A DNA stretch of 64,000 nt from Flavimobilis massiliensis (GCF_900240335.1 NZ_LT964979.1:2728001-2792000), one strand, 5' to 3'. Positions 9,123 to 18,953 are shown, numbered from the stretch's first letter. Notes: generated by a model not told the origin, from the letters alone. Program-made: numbers and translations.

Positions 9123-9806
9123 ATGAGCGATGCCTGGGACGACCTCGTCAGCACGATGGACCGACTGCGGTCGCCGGGCGGTTGCCCGTGGGACGCCGAG
9201 CAGACGCACGAGAGCCTGGTGCGGTACCTGCTCGAGGAGTCGGCCGAGCTTGCGGAGGCCATCGAGACGGGTGACCGCGAGGGCCTGCGGGAGGAGCTCG
9301 GCGACGTCCTGCTCCAGGTGGTCTTCCACGCCCGGGTCGCGCAGGAGGACGCGGACGACCCGTTCGACGTCGAGGACGTCGTGCGGGACCTCACGACAAA
9401 GCTCGTCCACCGACACCCCCACGTCTTTGCGGACACGCCGTTGGGTGACCTCGACACGCAGTGGGATGCGCTCAAGGCGCGCGAGAAGCGGCGGAAGTCG
9501 GTGCTCGACGGTATTCCGGCGGGGCTCGGAGCGCTCGCGGCCGCGCAGAAGGTGCGAGGGCGGCTGCGGCGGGCTGGGCTCCTCGAGGCAGCGCTCGGCG
9601 ACCTGCACGGCGGGGATCCGGCGTCCGGTGAGGTCGGGGCGCGCACGGCGGGTGGCGAGCTCGGCGAGCGGCTGGTCGAGCTCGTCGCGGAGGCGGACGC
9701 GGCCGGGGTCGATCTCGAGAGCGAGCTGCGGGTCCGGACGGCGCGGCTCACAGCCGTGGCGCGGAGGATCGAGCGTGAGGGGGCGGCTGAGGGGGCCCGC
9801 GACTGA
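9123..9806 (+). CDS. mazG: Nucleoside triphosphate pyrophosphohydrolase MazG
   Basis: 227 residues from ATG 9123, where the family-typical start (MSDAWDDLVSTMDRLR) begins. CPWDAEQTHESL at 21-32, EESAE at 38-42 and EELGD at 57-61 provide the helical Mg-binding scaffold of all-alpha NTP pyrophosphatases, and a second partner helix set follows (HPHVFAD). MazG hydrolyses (d)NTPs to monophosphates and pyrophosphate and removes oxidised or non-canonical nucleotides. The last 50 residues are Ala/Glu-rich and variable. A CATGAT sequence 6 nt before the ATG could be a -10 element for a leaderless transcript. Its usual neighbour eno lies 2.7 kb downstream, separated by the amylase gene. Confidence 0.93.
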   Translation: MSDAWDDLVSTMDRLRSPGGCPWDAEQTHESLVRYLLEESAELAEAIETGDREGLREELGDVLLQVVFHARVAQEDADDPFDVEDVVRDLTTKLVHRHPHVFADTPLGDLDTQWDALKAREKRRKSVLDGIPAGLGALAAAQKVRGRLRRAGLLEAALGDLHGGDPASGEVGARTAGGELGERLVELVAEADAAGVDLESELRVRTARLTAVARRIEREGAAEGARD

Positions 9807-9967
9807 GGTGGCCCGCGACCAAGAGGTCCGCGACCGAGGGGGGTCGTGCGGGACGTGCAGAACCGGGAGATCTCGCCATGCGGACCGCCGGAGAACATCC
9901 CATCTTGTACGACCCGCTTGGTTCTGCGCGCCGATGGGTGCAGTCGCCGTCCCCGGGGTGCCTCGGG

Positions 9968-9996
9968 TTGTCGCCCTCGCAACTTTCCGTAAGGTT
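9968..9996 (+). promoter_or_regulatory. Possible amylase promoter with LacI-type operator
   Basis: TTGTCG (9968-9973) and TAAGGT (9990-9995) are 16 bp apart and could be -35 and -10 elements. The imperfect palindrome AACTTTCC/GTAAGGTT with a central CG (9981-9996) overlaps the -10, as expected for a MalR/LacI-family operator before an amylase gene. The rest of the 292-bp gap (9807-9967) holds only degenerate CCGCGAC-type short repeats. This is inference from pattern alone. Confidence 0.35.
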
Positions 9997-10098
9997 TCAT
10001 TCGCGGGCCGGAGTCTTGCGGGAGGCGACCGGCGCGGGCGCGGCGATGTCGCAGCGCCAGGAACGGGTCATCGACGACCCTGAGCAAGGAGCCATTCA

Positions 10099-12213
10099 AT
10101 GCACCACCCCGTCCATCCCCCCGTCTCGTCGCGTGAGCGGCGTGGCAGGCGACTTCTTGCGGCTGCGGCCGCGGTCGCCGTCGCCGGAGCGGGCCTCGCG
10201 GCCGTCGTGCTCCCCGCGCAGGGTGCTACCCCGCGCCCGACCACCTCCGTCACGTCGCCCAACGGCCGGGGTGACGTCATCCTCAACATGTTCCAGTGGT
10301 CCTGGAACGACATCGCGCGGGAGTGCACGACGACGATCGGGCCTGCTGGCTACGGCTACGTCCAGACCTCGCCTCCGCAGGAGCACATCCAGGGCGCCAA
10401 CTGGTGGACGTCCTACCAGCCGGTCTCCTACAAGATCGAGTCCAAGCTGGGCACGCGTGCCGAGTACCAGAACATGATCAACACCTGTAAGACGGCGGGC
10501 GTCGGCATCATCGCGGACGCGGTCGTCAACCACATGACCGGAGCGGACAGGGGTGGCGGGGTCGGTACGGGCGGTTCGAGCTACTCGATCGAGAACTACC
10601 CGGGTCTCTACGGCTCCAACGACTTCAACGACTGCAAGGAGGACATCGGGAAGCGCTACGGCGACCGCTATGTCGTCCAGAACTGCCGTCTCGGCTCCCT
10701 GCAGGACCTCCGGACGTCCTCGGAGTACGTCCGTGGCAAGATCGCCGGCTACTTCAACGACCTCATCTCCATGGGCGTCGCCGGCTTCCGCATCGACGCG
10801 GCCAAGCACATCCCCGCCGCGGACCTCCAGGCGATCAAGTCGAAGCTCTCGAACCCCAACGTCTTCTGGGTCCACGAGGTCATCGGCGCCTACGGCGAGC
10901 CCATCCAGCCCTCGGAGTACCTGGACTCGGGCGACTCCCACGAGTTCGACTACGCCCGCGACCTCAAGAAGCATTTCGACGGCCAGATCAAGAACTTGCG
11001 CACCATCGGTGACGGCAAGCTGCCGTCCGACCGCGCCGGGGTGTTCGTCGACAACCACGACACCGAGCGCAACGGCGAGACGATGAACTACAAGTGGGGA
11101 GCGAAGTACCTGCTCGCCAACGCCTTCATGCTCGCCTGGCCCTACGGCTCGCCGTCGGTGTACACGGGCTTCCAGTTCACGGACAAGGAGGCGGGCGTCG
11201 CCGGTTCGACGAGCTCCGACGTGCCGTCGGCAAAGTGCTCGAACAGCGTGTGGACCTGCACCCATGCCAAGCCGGAGATCACGGGCATGGTGAAGTTCCA
11301 CAACGCCGTCGCGGGGACCTCCGTGACGAACTGGTGGGACAACGGCAACAACCAGGTCGCCTTCGGCCGCGGTGACAAGGGCTTCCTCGTCCTCAACAAC
11401 GAGGCCTCGCCCGCGACGCGGACGTACAAGACGTCGCTCCCTGCGGGCACGTACACCGACGTCGTCTCGGCCACGGGCAAGACCTACACGGTCAACGGCT
11501 CCGGAGAGTTCACGGCGACCGTCCCGCAGTACGGTGCGCTCGCGCTAGTCAAGGGCGGCGCTACGCCGACGGACCCTCCCACGACGACCCCGCCACCCAC
11601 CTCGGGCGACCTCAAGGTCTACTACTCGACGTCGAAGGGCTGGAGCGCCTACAAGGTCCATTACAAGATCGGCTCCGGCGCCTGGACGACCGCGCCCGGG
11701 GCAGACCTCACCGCCGCGTGCGACGGCTGGGTGAGCCGCACCATCGCGGGCGGCGCCTCGGGCATCACGGCCGCGTTCAACAACGGCTCGGGCACGTGGG
11801 ACAACAACGGCTCGAAGGACTACAGCCTCTCCGGCACAGTCGCCGCCGTGAACAACGGCACCGTGACGAGCACCGACCCGTGCGGCACGACGACGCCGAC
11901 CGACCCGCCGACGACTCCCGTCACGAGCGCCGCGACGTTCTCGGTCAACGCGACGACCGTGTGGGGTCAAAACGTCTACGTCGTCGGCTCGATCGAGGCG
12001 CTCGGCTCGTGGAACGCGGCGAACGCCAAGCCGATGTCGTCGGCGACTTACCCCGTCTGGACCAGCGAAGTCGCCATCCCCGCGGGCACGTCGTTCGAGT
12101 ACAAGTTCATCAAGAAGGACGGCAACGGCAACGTCATCTGGGAGTCCGGCGCGAACCGCACCGGCATGACGTCCTCGAGCGGCAGCTTCAGCGCTTCCGT
12201 CTCCTGGAAGTGA
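10099..12213 (+). CDS. Secreted alpha-amylase, GH13 with C-terminal CBM25- and CBM20-type starch-binding domains
   Basis: 704 residues. A signal peptide (RRGRR, then an Ala/Val-rich core, ending near PAQGA about residue 43) sends it out of the cell. The GH13 barrel follows with Asp233 (GFRIDAAKH) as nucleophile, Glu260 (WVHEV) as acid/base and Asp321 (FVDNHD) as transition-state stabiliser; ADAVVNHM is conserved region I. After a beta domain, a Thr/Pro linker near 485-495 leads to a CBM25-like module (about 497-595), a second linker, and a CBM20-like module at the end (VYVVGSIEALGSWN). It cuts internal alpha-1,4 bonds in starch and binds granules. The RBS AAGGA lies 8 nt before ATG. It sits between mazG and eno as a likely lineage-specific insertion. 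Confidence 0.95.
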   Translation: MHHPVHPPVSSRERRGRRLLAAAAAVAVAGAGLAAVVLPAQGATPRPTTSVTSPNGRGDVILNMFQWSWNDIARECTTTIGPAGYGYVQTSPPQEHIQGANWWTSYQPVSYKIESKLGTRAEYQNMINTCKTAGVGIIADAVVNHMTGADRGGGVGTGGSSYSIENYPGLYGSNDFNDCKEDIGKRYGDRYVVQNCRLGSLQDLRTSSEYVRGKIAGYFNDLISMGVAGFRIDAAKHIPAADLQAIKSKLSNPNVFWVHEVIGAYGEPIQPSEYLDSGDSHEFDYARDLKKHFDGQIKNLRTIGDGKLPSDRAGVFVDNHDTERNGETMNYKWGAKYLLANAFMLAWPYGSPSVYTGFQFTDKEAGVAGSTSSDVPSAKCSNSVWTCTHAKPEITGMVKFHNAVAGTSVTNWWDNGNNQVAFGRGDKGFLVLNNEASPATRTYKTSLPAGTYTDVVSATGKTYTVNGSGEFTATVPQYGALALVKGGATPTDPPTTTPPPTSGDLKVYYSTSKGWSAYKVHYKIGSGAWTTAPGADLTAACDGWVSRTIAGGASGITAAFNNGSGTWDNNGSKDYSLSGTVAAVNNGTVTSTDPCGTTTPTDPPTTPVTSAATFSVNATTVWGQNVYVVGSIEALGSWNAANAKPMSSATYPVWTSEVAIPAGTSFEYKFIKKDGNGNVIWESGANRTGMTSSSGSFSASVSWK

Positions 12214-12238
12214 CACCCGTCCCCTGCAGGTGACAAAC

Positions 12239-12271
12239 CGGTGCCCCGGCGCGTATCGCGCCGGGGCACCG
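12239..12271 (+). terminator. Strong terminator after the amylase gene
   Basis: A perfect 15-bp stem (12239-12253 with 12257-12271) with a 3-nt TAT loop starts 25 nt after the amylase stop. Confidence 0.85.
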
Positions 12272-12463
12272 ACGTGTCCGGCTGCGCGCGAGGCGGCGGG
12301 GTCGCGCCACGTCCGGGGCGCGAACGACGTGCCGCACGGGGGAGGGTGCGACACGTCGGACCGGTGACGCACGGCGTCCGTAGGACGAAAGACGGGTCCC
12401 GCGCGCAGGCGGGGGCGACTACCCTGGGAGGGACCACCACACAGTCATCTGAAGGAGTTCTCT

Positions 12464-13744
12464 GTGGCCATCATCGAAGGCGTGTACGCACGCGAGATCC
12501 TCGACTCGCGCGGCAACCCGACCGTCGAGGTCGAGGTCGCCCTCGACTCCGGCGTGACCGCCCGCGCGGGCGTCCCCTCTGGCGCGTCGACCGGTGCGTT
12601 CGAGGCCGTCGAGCGTCGGGACGGCGACAAGGGCCGCTACCTCGGCAAGGGCGTCCAGGGTGCTGTTGACGCTGTCAACGAGGAGATCGCCCCGGAGATC
12701 CTCGGTTTCGACGTCGAGGACCAGCGTGCCATCGACCAGACGCTCATCGAGCTTGACGGCACGCCCAACAAGGGCAAGCTCGGCGCCAACGCGATCCTCG
12801 GTGTCTCGCTCGCCGTGGCCCGTGCCGCGTCGGACGAGGCCGGTCTCGACCTCTACCGCTACGTCGGCGGCCCGAACGCCCACGTCCTGCCCGTCCCGAT
12901 GATGAACATCCTCAACGGCGGCTCGCACGCGGACTCGAACGTCGACATCCAGGAGTTCATGGTCGCCCCCATCGGCGCGTCCTCCTTCAAGGAGGCCCTG
13001 CGCACGGGTGCTGAGGTCTACCACTCGCTCAAGTCGGTCCTCAAGTCCGAGGGTCTCGCGACGGGTCTGGGCGACGAGGGTGGCTTCGCGCCGAACCTCT
13101 CGTCGAACCGTGCCGCGCTCGACCTCATCCTCGTCGCGATCGAGAAGGCTGGCTTCACGCCGGGCGAGGACGTCGCGCTCGCGCTCGACGTCGCTGCGAC
13201 CGAGTTCTTCAAGGACGGCGCCTACCAGTTCGAGGGCGGCACGAAGTCGGGCGACGAGATGATCGCCTACTACGAGCAGCTCGTCACGGACTACCCGCTC
13301 GTCTCGATCGAGGACCCGCTGTCCGAGGATGAGTGGAGCGACTGGGCGAAGCTCGTTGCGAAGGTCGGCGACAAGGTGCAGATCGTCGGCGACGACCTCT
13401 TCGTCACGAACCCCGAGCGTCTTGCGCGCGGCATCGCGGAGAAGTCGGCGAACTCGCTCCTCGTCAAGCTCAACCAGATCGGTACGCTCACCGAGACCCT
13501 CGAGGCCGTCCAGCTCGCGCAGCGTGCCGGCTTCACGGCGATGGTGTCGCACCGCTCGGGTGAGACCGAGGACACGACGATCGCTGACCTCTCGGTCGCG
13601 GTCAACGCTGGTCAGATCAAGACGGGTGCTCCTGCGCGTGGCGAGCGCATCAACAAGTACAACCAGCTCCTGCGCATCGAGGACGCGCTCGGCGAGGCCG
13701 CGGTGTACGCGGGCCGCTCGGCGTTCCCGCGCTGGGGCAAGTGA
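12464..13744 (+). CDS. eno: Enolase
   Basis: 426 residues, GTG start with GAAGGAG 7 nt upstream. It interconverts 2-phosphoglycerate and phosphoenolpyruvate in glycolysis. Signatures: DSRGNPTVEVEV near 14-25, SGASTGAFEAVE, the hydrophobic stretch LLVKLNQIGTLTET with catalytic Lys at about 335, and SHRSGETEDTTIADL. Magnesium ligands lie in ALDVAATEF and SIEDPLSEDEW. A TACCCT element at 12419-12424 is a plausible -10, giving a leader of about 35 nt. The downstream order ftsB, DUF501, ppx is the standard actinobacterial arrangement. Confidence 0.98.
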   Translation: MAIIEGVYAREILDSRGNPTVEVEVALDSGVTARAGVPSGASTGAFEAVERRDGDKGRYLGKGVQGAVDAVNEEIAPEILGFDVEDQRAIDQTLIELDGTPNKGKLGANAILGVSLAVARAASDEAGLDLYRYVGGPNAHVLPVPMMNILNGGSHADSNVDIQEFMVAPIGASSFKEALRTGAEVYHSLKSVLKSEGLATGLGDEGGFAPNLSSNRAALDLILVAIEKAGFTPGEDVALALDVAATEFFKDGAYQFEGGTKSGDEMIAYYEQLVTDYPLVSIEDPLSEDEWSDWAKLVAKVGDKVQIVGDDLFVTNPERLARGIAEKSANSLLVKLNQIGTLTETLEAVQLAQRAGFTAMVSHRSGETEDTTIADLSVAVNAGQIKTGAPARGERINKYNQLLRIEDALGEAAVYAGRSAFPRWGK

Positions 13745-13808
13745 GTCCTCGCGTCGCCGGGCCGAGGCCCAGCGACGCGTGAGCTTTGGGCGGCGCTGAC
13801 CGTCTGAC

Positions 13809-13838
13809 GAGGCCGGATCCCTACGGGGGTCCGGCCTC
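13809..13838 (+). terminator. Terminator after eno
   Basis: GAGGCCGGA (13809-13817) pairs with TCCGGCCTC (13830-13838), and TCCC/GGGG extends the stem inward to about 13 bp around a 4-nt loop. Confidence 0.8.
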
Positions 13839-13894
13839 CGTCGTTAGCGGCGGACCACTCCCCGCCTGAGCCACCCCCGCCCGAGCCACCCCGC

Positions 13895-13969
13895 NGGGGG
13901 GGGGGGGGGGGCGGGGGGGGGGGGGGGGGCGGGGGGGGGGCGGGCGGGGGGGGGGGGGCGGCCGGGGGG
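13895..13969. other. Assembly joint: one N followed by about 70 nt of near-pure G
   Basis: The N at 13895 is followed by G runs broken only by single C residues up to about 13969. Two-colour Illumina chemistry reads absent signal as G, so this is most likely a sequencing artefact at a scaffold joint. The true eno-ftsB intergenic length is therefore unknown. Apart from the eno terminator and this artefact, the 331-bp gap 13745-14075 shows nothing else I can name. Confidence 0.85.
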
Positions 13970-14075
13970 CGACGGGTTGGGGAGGGGCGAGCGGGTCGCG
14001 CCTGTGGTGGTGAAGACTGTGCGTGGGTGCGGGTCGCTGGTCCCGGACGGGTCGTGCAGCGGGCAGGATGGTGCC

Positions 14076-14825
<750 letters not shown>

Positions 14826-14883
14826 CCCGCCGCCCGGCGGTGACGTGCCTGCGGCCTGTGCCGTGCGTCCCGCACCCTGCGGC

Positions 14884-14918
14884 CTGTGCCCTGTGCCCTG
14901 TGCCCTGTGCCCTGTGCC
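14884..14918 (+). repeat. Intergenic 7-bp tandem repeat (CTGTGCC x5)
   Basis: Five perfect copies lie between the ftsB-like and DUF501 genes, ending about 55 bp before the DUF501 start. Confidence 0.85.
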
Positions 14919-14972
14919 TCGTGTAGTGAGGGACAATGGTGGCGTCCCCGCAGCCGCCCCGATGGGAGTCCC

Positions 14973-15530
14973 GTGACCGAGCAGATCGACCCGACCGTGC
15001 CGCAGCCGTCCGAAGAGGGTGTGGCTCCTGCCGTCGATGAGACGGTGACGGCGGCGGACCTCGTTGCGCTGCACGAGCAGCTCGGGCGTGAGGCGCGGGG
15101 TGTCGTGGGGATCGCGGCACGGTGCGTGTGCGGTCGTCCGCTCGTCGTGCGGACTGCTCCACGGCTCGAGAACGGCACGCCGTTCCCGACGACCTTCTAC
15201 CTCACGCACCCGGCGCTCGTCGCGGGGGCGAGCACGCTCGAGGCGAACGGGGTGATGAGGGAGATGTCGGCGCGGCTGCTCGAAGACGAGGATCTCGCCG
15301 CGCGCTACCGCAGGGCGCACGAGCACTACCTCGCGGAGCGTGAGGCGCTCGGGCATGTCGAGGAGATCGACGGGATCTCGGCGGGCGGCATGCCGACCCG
15401 GGTGAAGTGCCTCCACGTGCTCGTCGGGCACGCCCTCGCGGCGGGGCCGGGCGTGCAGCCGCTCGGTGACGAGGCGCTCGCGCTCATCGCGGCGGCCGGG
15501 ACGTGGTCCCGGGATCGCTGCTACTGCTGA
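14973..15530 (+). CDS. DUF501 family protein
   Basis: 185 residues from GTG 14973 with GGGAG 4-5 nt upstream. Family features are the Cys pair RCVCGRP near residues 50-56, TPFPTTFYLTHP, ANGVMREM, the His-rich VKCLHVLVGHALAAG and the terminal RDRCYC. The conserved Cys/His set suggests metal binding, but no biochemical role is established for DUF501 that I know of. It sits between the ftsB-like gene and ppx, a position kept across Actinobacteria, which suggests a link with division or envelope growth. Family confidence is high; function is unknown. Confidence 0.88.
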   Translation: MTEQIDPTVPQPSEEGVAPAVDETVTAADLVALHEQLGREARGVVGIAARCVCGRPLVVRTAPRLENGTPFPTTFYLTHPALVAGASTLEANGVMREMSARLLEDEDLAARYRRAHEHYLAEREALGHVEEIDGISAGGMPTRVKCLHVLVGHALAAGPGVQPLGDEALALIAAAGTWSRDRCYC

Positions 15531-15735
15531 CCTCCACCCGCGCCCATGCCGACCACCGTCGCGGTTGACGGAGCTCTCGCCGTGTGCGCAGGTCGCAGCA
15601 AGGCCGAAGGGAACGGCCGGAGCCGACGCGGGGCGTGTGCGCTGGTCGCTGCGCCTCGGGGCGGCGGCGCTCTCCGCGCCTCTGGACGTGGTTCCGGTTC
15701 CGGCACTGTCCGACGATGGTGGGAGGATGTCCGAC

Positions 15736-16689
15736 GTGACTCGCGTAGCTGCCATCGACTGTGGAACCAACTCGATCCGTCTTCTCGTCGCTGACGTCGC
15801 GTCCGACGGGACGCTCACGGACCTCGTGCGGCGCATGGAGGTCGTGCGCCTCGGGGCGGGTGTCGACCGGACGGGCGAGCTCGACCCGGTGGCGCTCGCG
15901 CGGACGCTCGAGATGACGCGCGACTATGCGGCGACGATCGCGGAGCTCGGTGCGGAGCGGGCGCGGTTCGTCGCGACGTCGGCGACGCGTGACGCGCGCA
16001 ACCGGCAGGAGTTCGTCGACGGAGTGCGGGAGATCCTTGGCGTGGAGCCGGAGGTCGTCGCGGGTGCCGAGGAGGCACGGCTGTCGTTCGCGGGGGCGAC
16101 GAGCGTCATCGACGGCGGGCACGAGGCCCCGTACGTCGTCGTCGACCTCGGCGGTGGTTCGACCGAGCTCGTCCTCGGCACGGAGGTGCCGGCAGGGGGG
16201 TTCTCGATGGACGTCGGCTGCGTGCGCATGACGGAGCGGCCCCTCGTGTCGGCCCCGCCGACGGCCGCGCAGGTCGCGGCGGCGCGCGCGGATGTCCGCG
16301 CGGCGCTCGACGTCGCGGAGGGGCATGTCGACCTCGGGGCGGCACGCCCGCTCGTCGGGCTGGCGGGGACCGTGACGACGGTGACGGCGCACGCGCTGCG
16401 CCTGCCGGCGTACGACCGCGACGCGATCAACGGCGCTGTCCTGCCGACGGACGTCGTCCTCGCGGCGTGCGAGGACCTCCTCGCGATGCCGCGCGACGAG
16501 CGTGCTGCGCTTGGTTTCATGCACCCCGGGCGCGTCGACGTCATCGCGGCGGGTGCGCTCGTGTGGTCGGAGGTCGTCGCGCGCGTCGCGCAGCGTGTCG
16601 CCGAGCGCGGGGGCGTGCTCGCGGACGTCCTCACGAGCGAGCACGACATCCTCGACGGCATCGCGCTCTCGGCCGCTGTACGCGCCTGA
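15736..16689 (+). CDS. ppx: Ppx/GppA-family exopolyphosphatase
   Basis: 317 residues. GTG 15736 was chosen because GGGAGG at 15721-15726 lies 9 nt upstream and the product begins MTRVAAIDCGTNSIRLLV; ATG 15727 touches that RBS. ASKHA-fold phosphate loops are IDCGTNS at the N-terminus and VVVDLGGGSTELV near 135-147; LVGLAGTVTTV is the adenosine-type loop, and RVDVIAAGALV closes the fold. The enzyme releases phosphate from polyphosphate or hydrolyses pppGpp; short actinobacterial paralogues of about 310-320 residues usually act on polyphosphate. The gene follows DUF501 as expected. Confidence 0.92.
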   Translation: MTRVAAIDCGTNSIRLLVADVASDGTLTDLVRRMEVVRLGAGVDRTGELDPVALARTLEMTRDYAATIAELGAERARFVATSATRDARNRQEFVDGVREILGVEPEVVAGAEEARLSFAGATSVIDGGHEAPYVVVDLGGGSTELVLGTEVPAGGFSMDVGCVRMTERPLVSAPPTAAQVAAARADVRAALDVAEGHVDLGAARPLVGLAGTVTTVTAHALRLPAYDRDAINGAVLPTDVVLAACEDLLAMPRDERAALGFMHPGRVDVIAAGALVWSEVVARVAQRVAERGGVLADVLTSEHDILDGIALSAAVRA

Positions 16690-16835
16690 TGGCGTTCGCC
16701 GTCCGTGGTGGGGTGCGTGACGGCGCCGGAGTCGTGTGGGCGCTCGCGATCACTCAGTCACTGCCGTGCTCCTGACGTTCCCTACGCGGCTGCTCGCGTG
16801 ACGAAACACTCGCGGACGGGCGCAGGAGGCGGCGT

Positions 16836-16841
16836 TAGGAT
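16836..16841 (+). promoter_or_regulatory. -10 element of a probable leaderless promoter (NDH-2 gene)
   Basis: TAGGAT is followed by 6 nt and the ATG at 16848, the spacing expected when transcription begins at the start codon. Confidence 0.55.
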
Positions 16842-16847
16842 GTCCTT

Positions 16848-18368
16848 ATGCCCCAGGATGATCTGACCGAGATTGCGCGCGCCCAGAAGTCGGCCGCGCC
16901 CACGCCCCGCAAGGTGCCCCGCATCGTCGTGCTCGGCGGCGGATCCGTCGGCCTCTACTCGGCCCGTCGCATCCGCAAGCGCCTCGGCGGGCGGGAGGCG
17001 GCGATCGTCGTCGTCGACCCGCGCCCCTACATGACCTACCAGCCGTTCCTGCCCGAGGTCGCGGCCGGCTCGATCGACGGCCGTCACGGTGTCGCCCCGC
17101 TGCGTCGCGCCGTCAAGGGTGTCGACCTGCTCCAGGGCCTCGTCACGCACATCGATCACGCGGGACGTCGCGTGACGATCCAGCCCGAGTCGGGCGACGC
17201 GTACACGATCCGTTACGACCACCTCGTCGTCGGCCTCGGCGCGGTGTCCCGCACACTGCCCATCCCGGGCCTTGCGGAGACGGCGATCGGCTTCAAGACG
17301 GTCGAGGAGGCGATCGCGGTCCGCAACCAGGTGCTCAACCGCATTGACGTCGCCAGCTCGACGTGGGACCCGGAGACGCGCCGGCGCATGCTGACGTTCG
17401 TCTTCGTCGGCGGCGGATTCGCGGGCGTCGAGGCGATCGGTGAGGTCGAGTCGATGGCGCGCGCCGCGGTGAAGTACTACCCGGAGATCGACGCGTCCGA
17501 CCTGCGGTTCGTGCTCGTCGAGGGCTCGCCGCGGATCCTCCCGGAGGTGTCGGCCGAGCTCGGCGGGTACACGCTCGACCAGCTGCGTAAGCGTGACATG
17601 GAGATCTATCTCTCGACGTTCCTCAGCTCGTGCGTCGACGGGCACATCGTCCTGTCGAACGGGCAGGAGTTCGACGCGGACACGGTCGTGTGGACCGCGG
17701 GCGTCAAGGCGAACCCGGTCCTCAAGGACTCGGACCTGCCGCTCGACAAGCTCGGCCGCGTCACGACGAACGCCTGCCTGCAGATCGTCGACGCCGACGG
17801 CACGGTCGTGCCCGACGCGTGGGCAGCGGGCGACTGCGCCGCGGTGCCGGACCTCGTCGCGGGCGGCACGTGCCCGCCCAACGCGCAGCACGCGATCCGT
17901 CAGGCGAACCGCCTCGGCGAGAACCTCGCGAAGGCGCTGCGCTCGGTCGAACCGACCGAGTACCGGCACAAAAACGTCGGTGCGGTCGCGTCGCTCGGCA
18001 TGTACCAGGGCGTCGCGCAGATGTTCGGCAGGATCAAGGTGCGTGGCTGGTTCGCGTGGGTGCTTCACCGCACGTACCACGTCATGGCGATGCCGACGTG
18101 GAACCGCAAGATCCGCATCATGGCAGGGTGGACGGGCGCGCTGTTCCTGCGTCGCGAGGTCATCTCGCTCGGCTCGATCCACGATCCGCGCGCGGCGTTC
18201 CGTGCGGCGTCGCAGCCGCCCGCGGCCAAGGCCGCACCGGCGGCCGCCGAGGCGGCCGTGACGACGCCCGACGACACGGCGCTCGCGACTGACGCGAAGG
18301 CGGACGCGAAGCGCGCCGACGCGAAGGCGGACGCAAAGCCCGACGACACGGCCGACGACAAGGCCTGA
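16848..18368 (+). CDS. Type II NADH dehydrogenase-like FAD oxidoreductase
   Basis: 506 residues. Two dinucleotide-binding motifs are visible: VVLGGGSVGLYSAR near 24-37 (FAD) and FVFVGGGFAGVEAIGE near 185-200 (NADH); AAGDCAAVPD near 325 is the FAD-phosphate segment of this fold. PYMTYQPFLPEVAAG and the C-terminal membrane-associating region fit NDH-2, which passes electrons from NADH to menaquinone without pumping protons. The last 70 residues are an Ala/Asp/Lys tail with repeated ADAK units and are unlikely to be catalytic. The gene is flanked by ppx and a very strong terminator and looks monocistronic. Confidence 0.9.
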   Translation: MPQDDLTEIARAQKSAAPTPRKVPRIVVLGGGSVGLYSARRIRKRLGGREAAIVVVDPRPYMTYQPFLPEVAAGSIDGRHGVAPLRRAVKGVDLLQGLVTHIDHAGRRVTIQPESGDAYTIRYDHLVVGLGAVSRTLPIPGLAETAIGFKTVEEAIAVRNQVLNRIDVASSTWDPETRRRMLTFVFVGGGFAGVEAIGEVESMARAAVKYYPEIDASDLRFVLVEGSPRILPEVSAELGGYTLDQLRKRDMEIYLSTFLSSCVDGHIVLSNGQEFDADTVVWTAGVKANPVLKDSDLPLDKLGRVTTNACLQIVDADGTVVPDAWAAGDCAAVPDLVAGGTCPPNAQHAIRQANRLGENLAKALRSVEPTEYRHKNVGAVASLGMYQGVAQMFGRIKVRGWFAWVLHRTYHVMAMPTWNRKIRIMAGWTGALFLRREVISLGSIHDPRAAFRAASQPPAAKAAPAAAEAAVTTPDDTALATDAKADAKRADAKADAKPDDTADDKA

Positions 18369-18393
18369 TGGTTCGCCTCAGGGGCTGCCCCTC

Positions 18394-18443
18394 ACGATGA
18401 AGGGCCAGGACGTCGATCTCTCGACGTCCTGGCCCTTCATCGT
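18394..18443 (+). terminator. Very strong terminator after the NDH-2 gene
   Basis: A perfect 23-bp inverted repeat (18394-18416 with 18421-18443) around a TCTC loop lies between the NDH-2 gene and the convergent PTS EIIA gene, so it may serve both strands. Confidence 0.85.
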
Positions 18444-18488
18444 TGTGCCGTGCTCCAGGTGCTGTCGTGCTCTGCTCAGCCCCAGAGC

Positions 18489-18953
18489 TCAGCCCCAGAC
18501 GAACAGGGTGTCGCTCAGGGTGACGTCGGTGCCGTCGGCGGGGGCGTCGGTGAGTGCGTCGGCTGGGGCCTCGAGGGCTACGACGGGGCAGACGGCGGAG
18601 CGGCCACCCGCCTCGACGGTGGCGGGGTCCCACGTGATGAGGACGTCGCCGCGCTGCACGGTGTCGCCCTGCTGGTGGTGGACGGTGAAGCCGTTGCCGT
18701 CGAGCTGGACGGTGTTGATGCCGAGGTGGACGAGGACGCTGCGTCCGTCGGCGCCCGCGATGACGAACGCGTGGGGGTGGACCTTGACGATCGTCCCGTC
18801 GATGGGGGCGACGGCGTCGCGTCCGGCCTCGGGGTCGGGGACGATGGCGACGCCGGGGCCGACGTAGCCCGCGGAGAACACGGGGTCGTCGACGTCGGCC
18901 ATTGCCATGGTGCGTCCGGCGACGGGCGCGAGGATGTCGAGGGGTGCGGTCAC
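18489..18953 (-). CDS. crr: PTS glucose-type EIIA component
   Basis: 154 residues, GTG start at 18953. This soluble phosphocarrier passes phosphate from HPr to EIIB. His76 in VLVHLGINTVQL is the phosphorylated residue and His61 in VHPHAFVI is the partner histidine, both at family-typical spacing. Its start overlaps the stop of an upstream EIIB remnant, which itself overlaps the GntR regulator, so all three form one operon read leftward. EIIA is intact while EIIB and EIIC are not, so it may now serve another EIIB/EIIC encoded elsewhere or act in regulation. Confidence 0.92.
   Translation of the reverse strand: MTAPLDILAPVAGRTMAMADVDDPVFSAGYVGPGVAIVPDPEAGRDAVAPIDGTIVKVHPHAFVIAGADGRSVLVHLGINTVQLDGNGFTVHHQQGDTVQRGDVLITWDPATVEAGGRSAVCPVVALEAPADALTDAPADGTDVTLSDTLFVWG

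Noticed and set aside
13896..13969. G-quadruplex regulatory element
   Set aside because: The near-pure G run begins right after an N and continues for about 70 bases, which fits a base-calling artefact much better.
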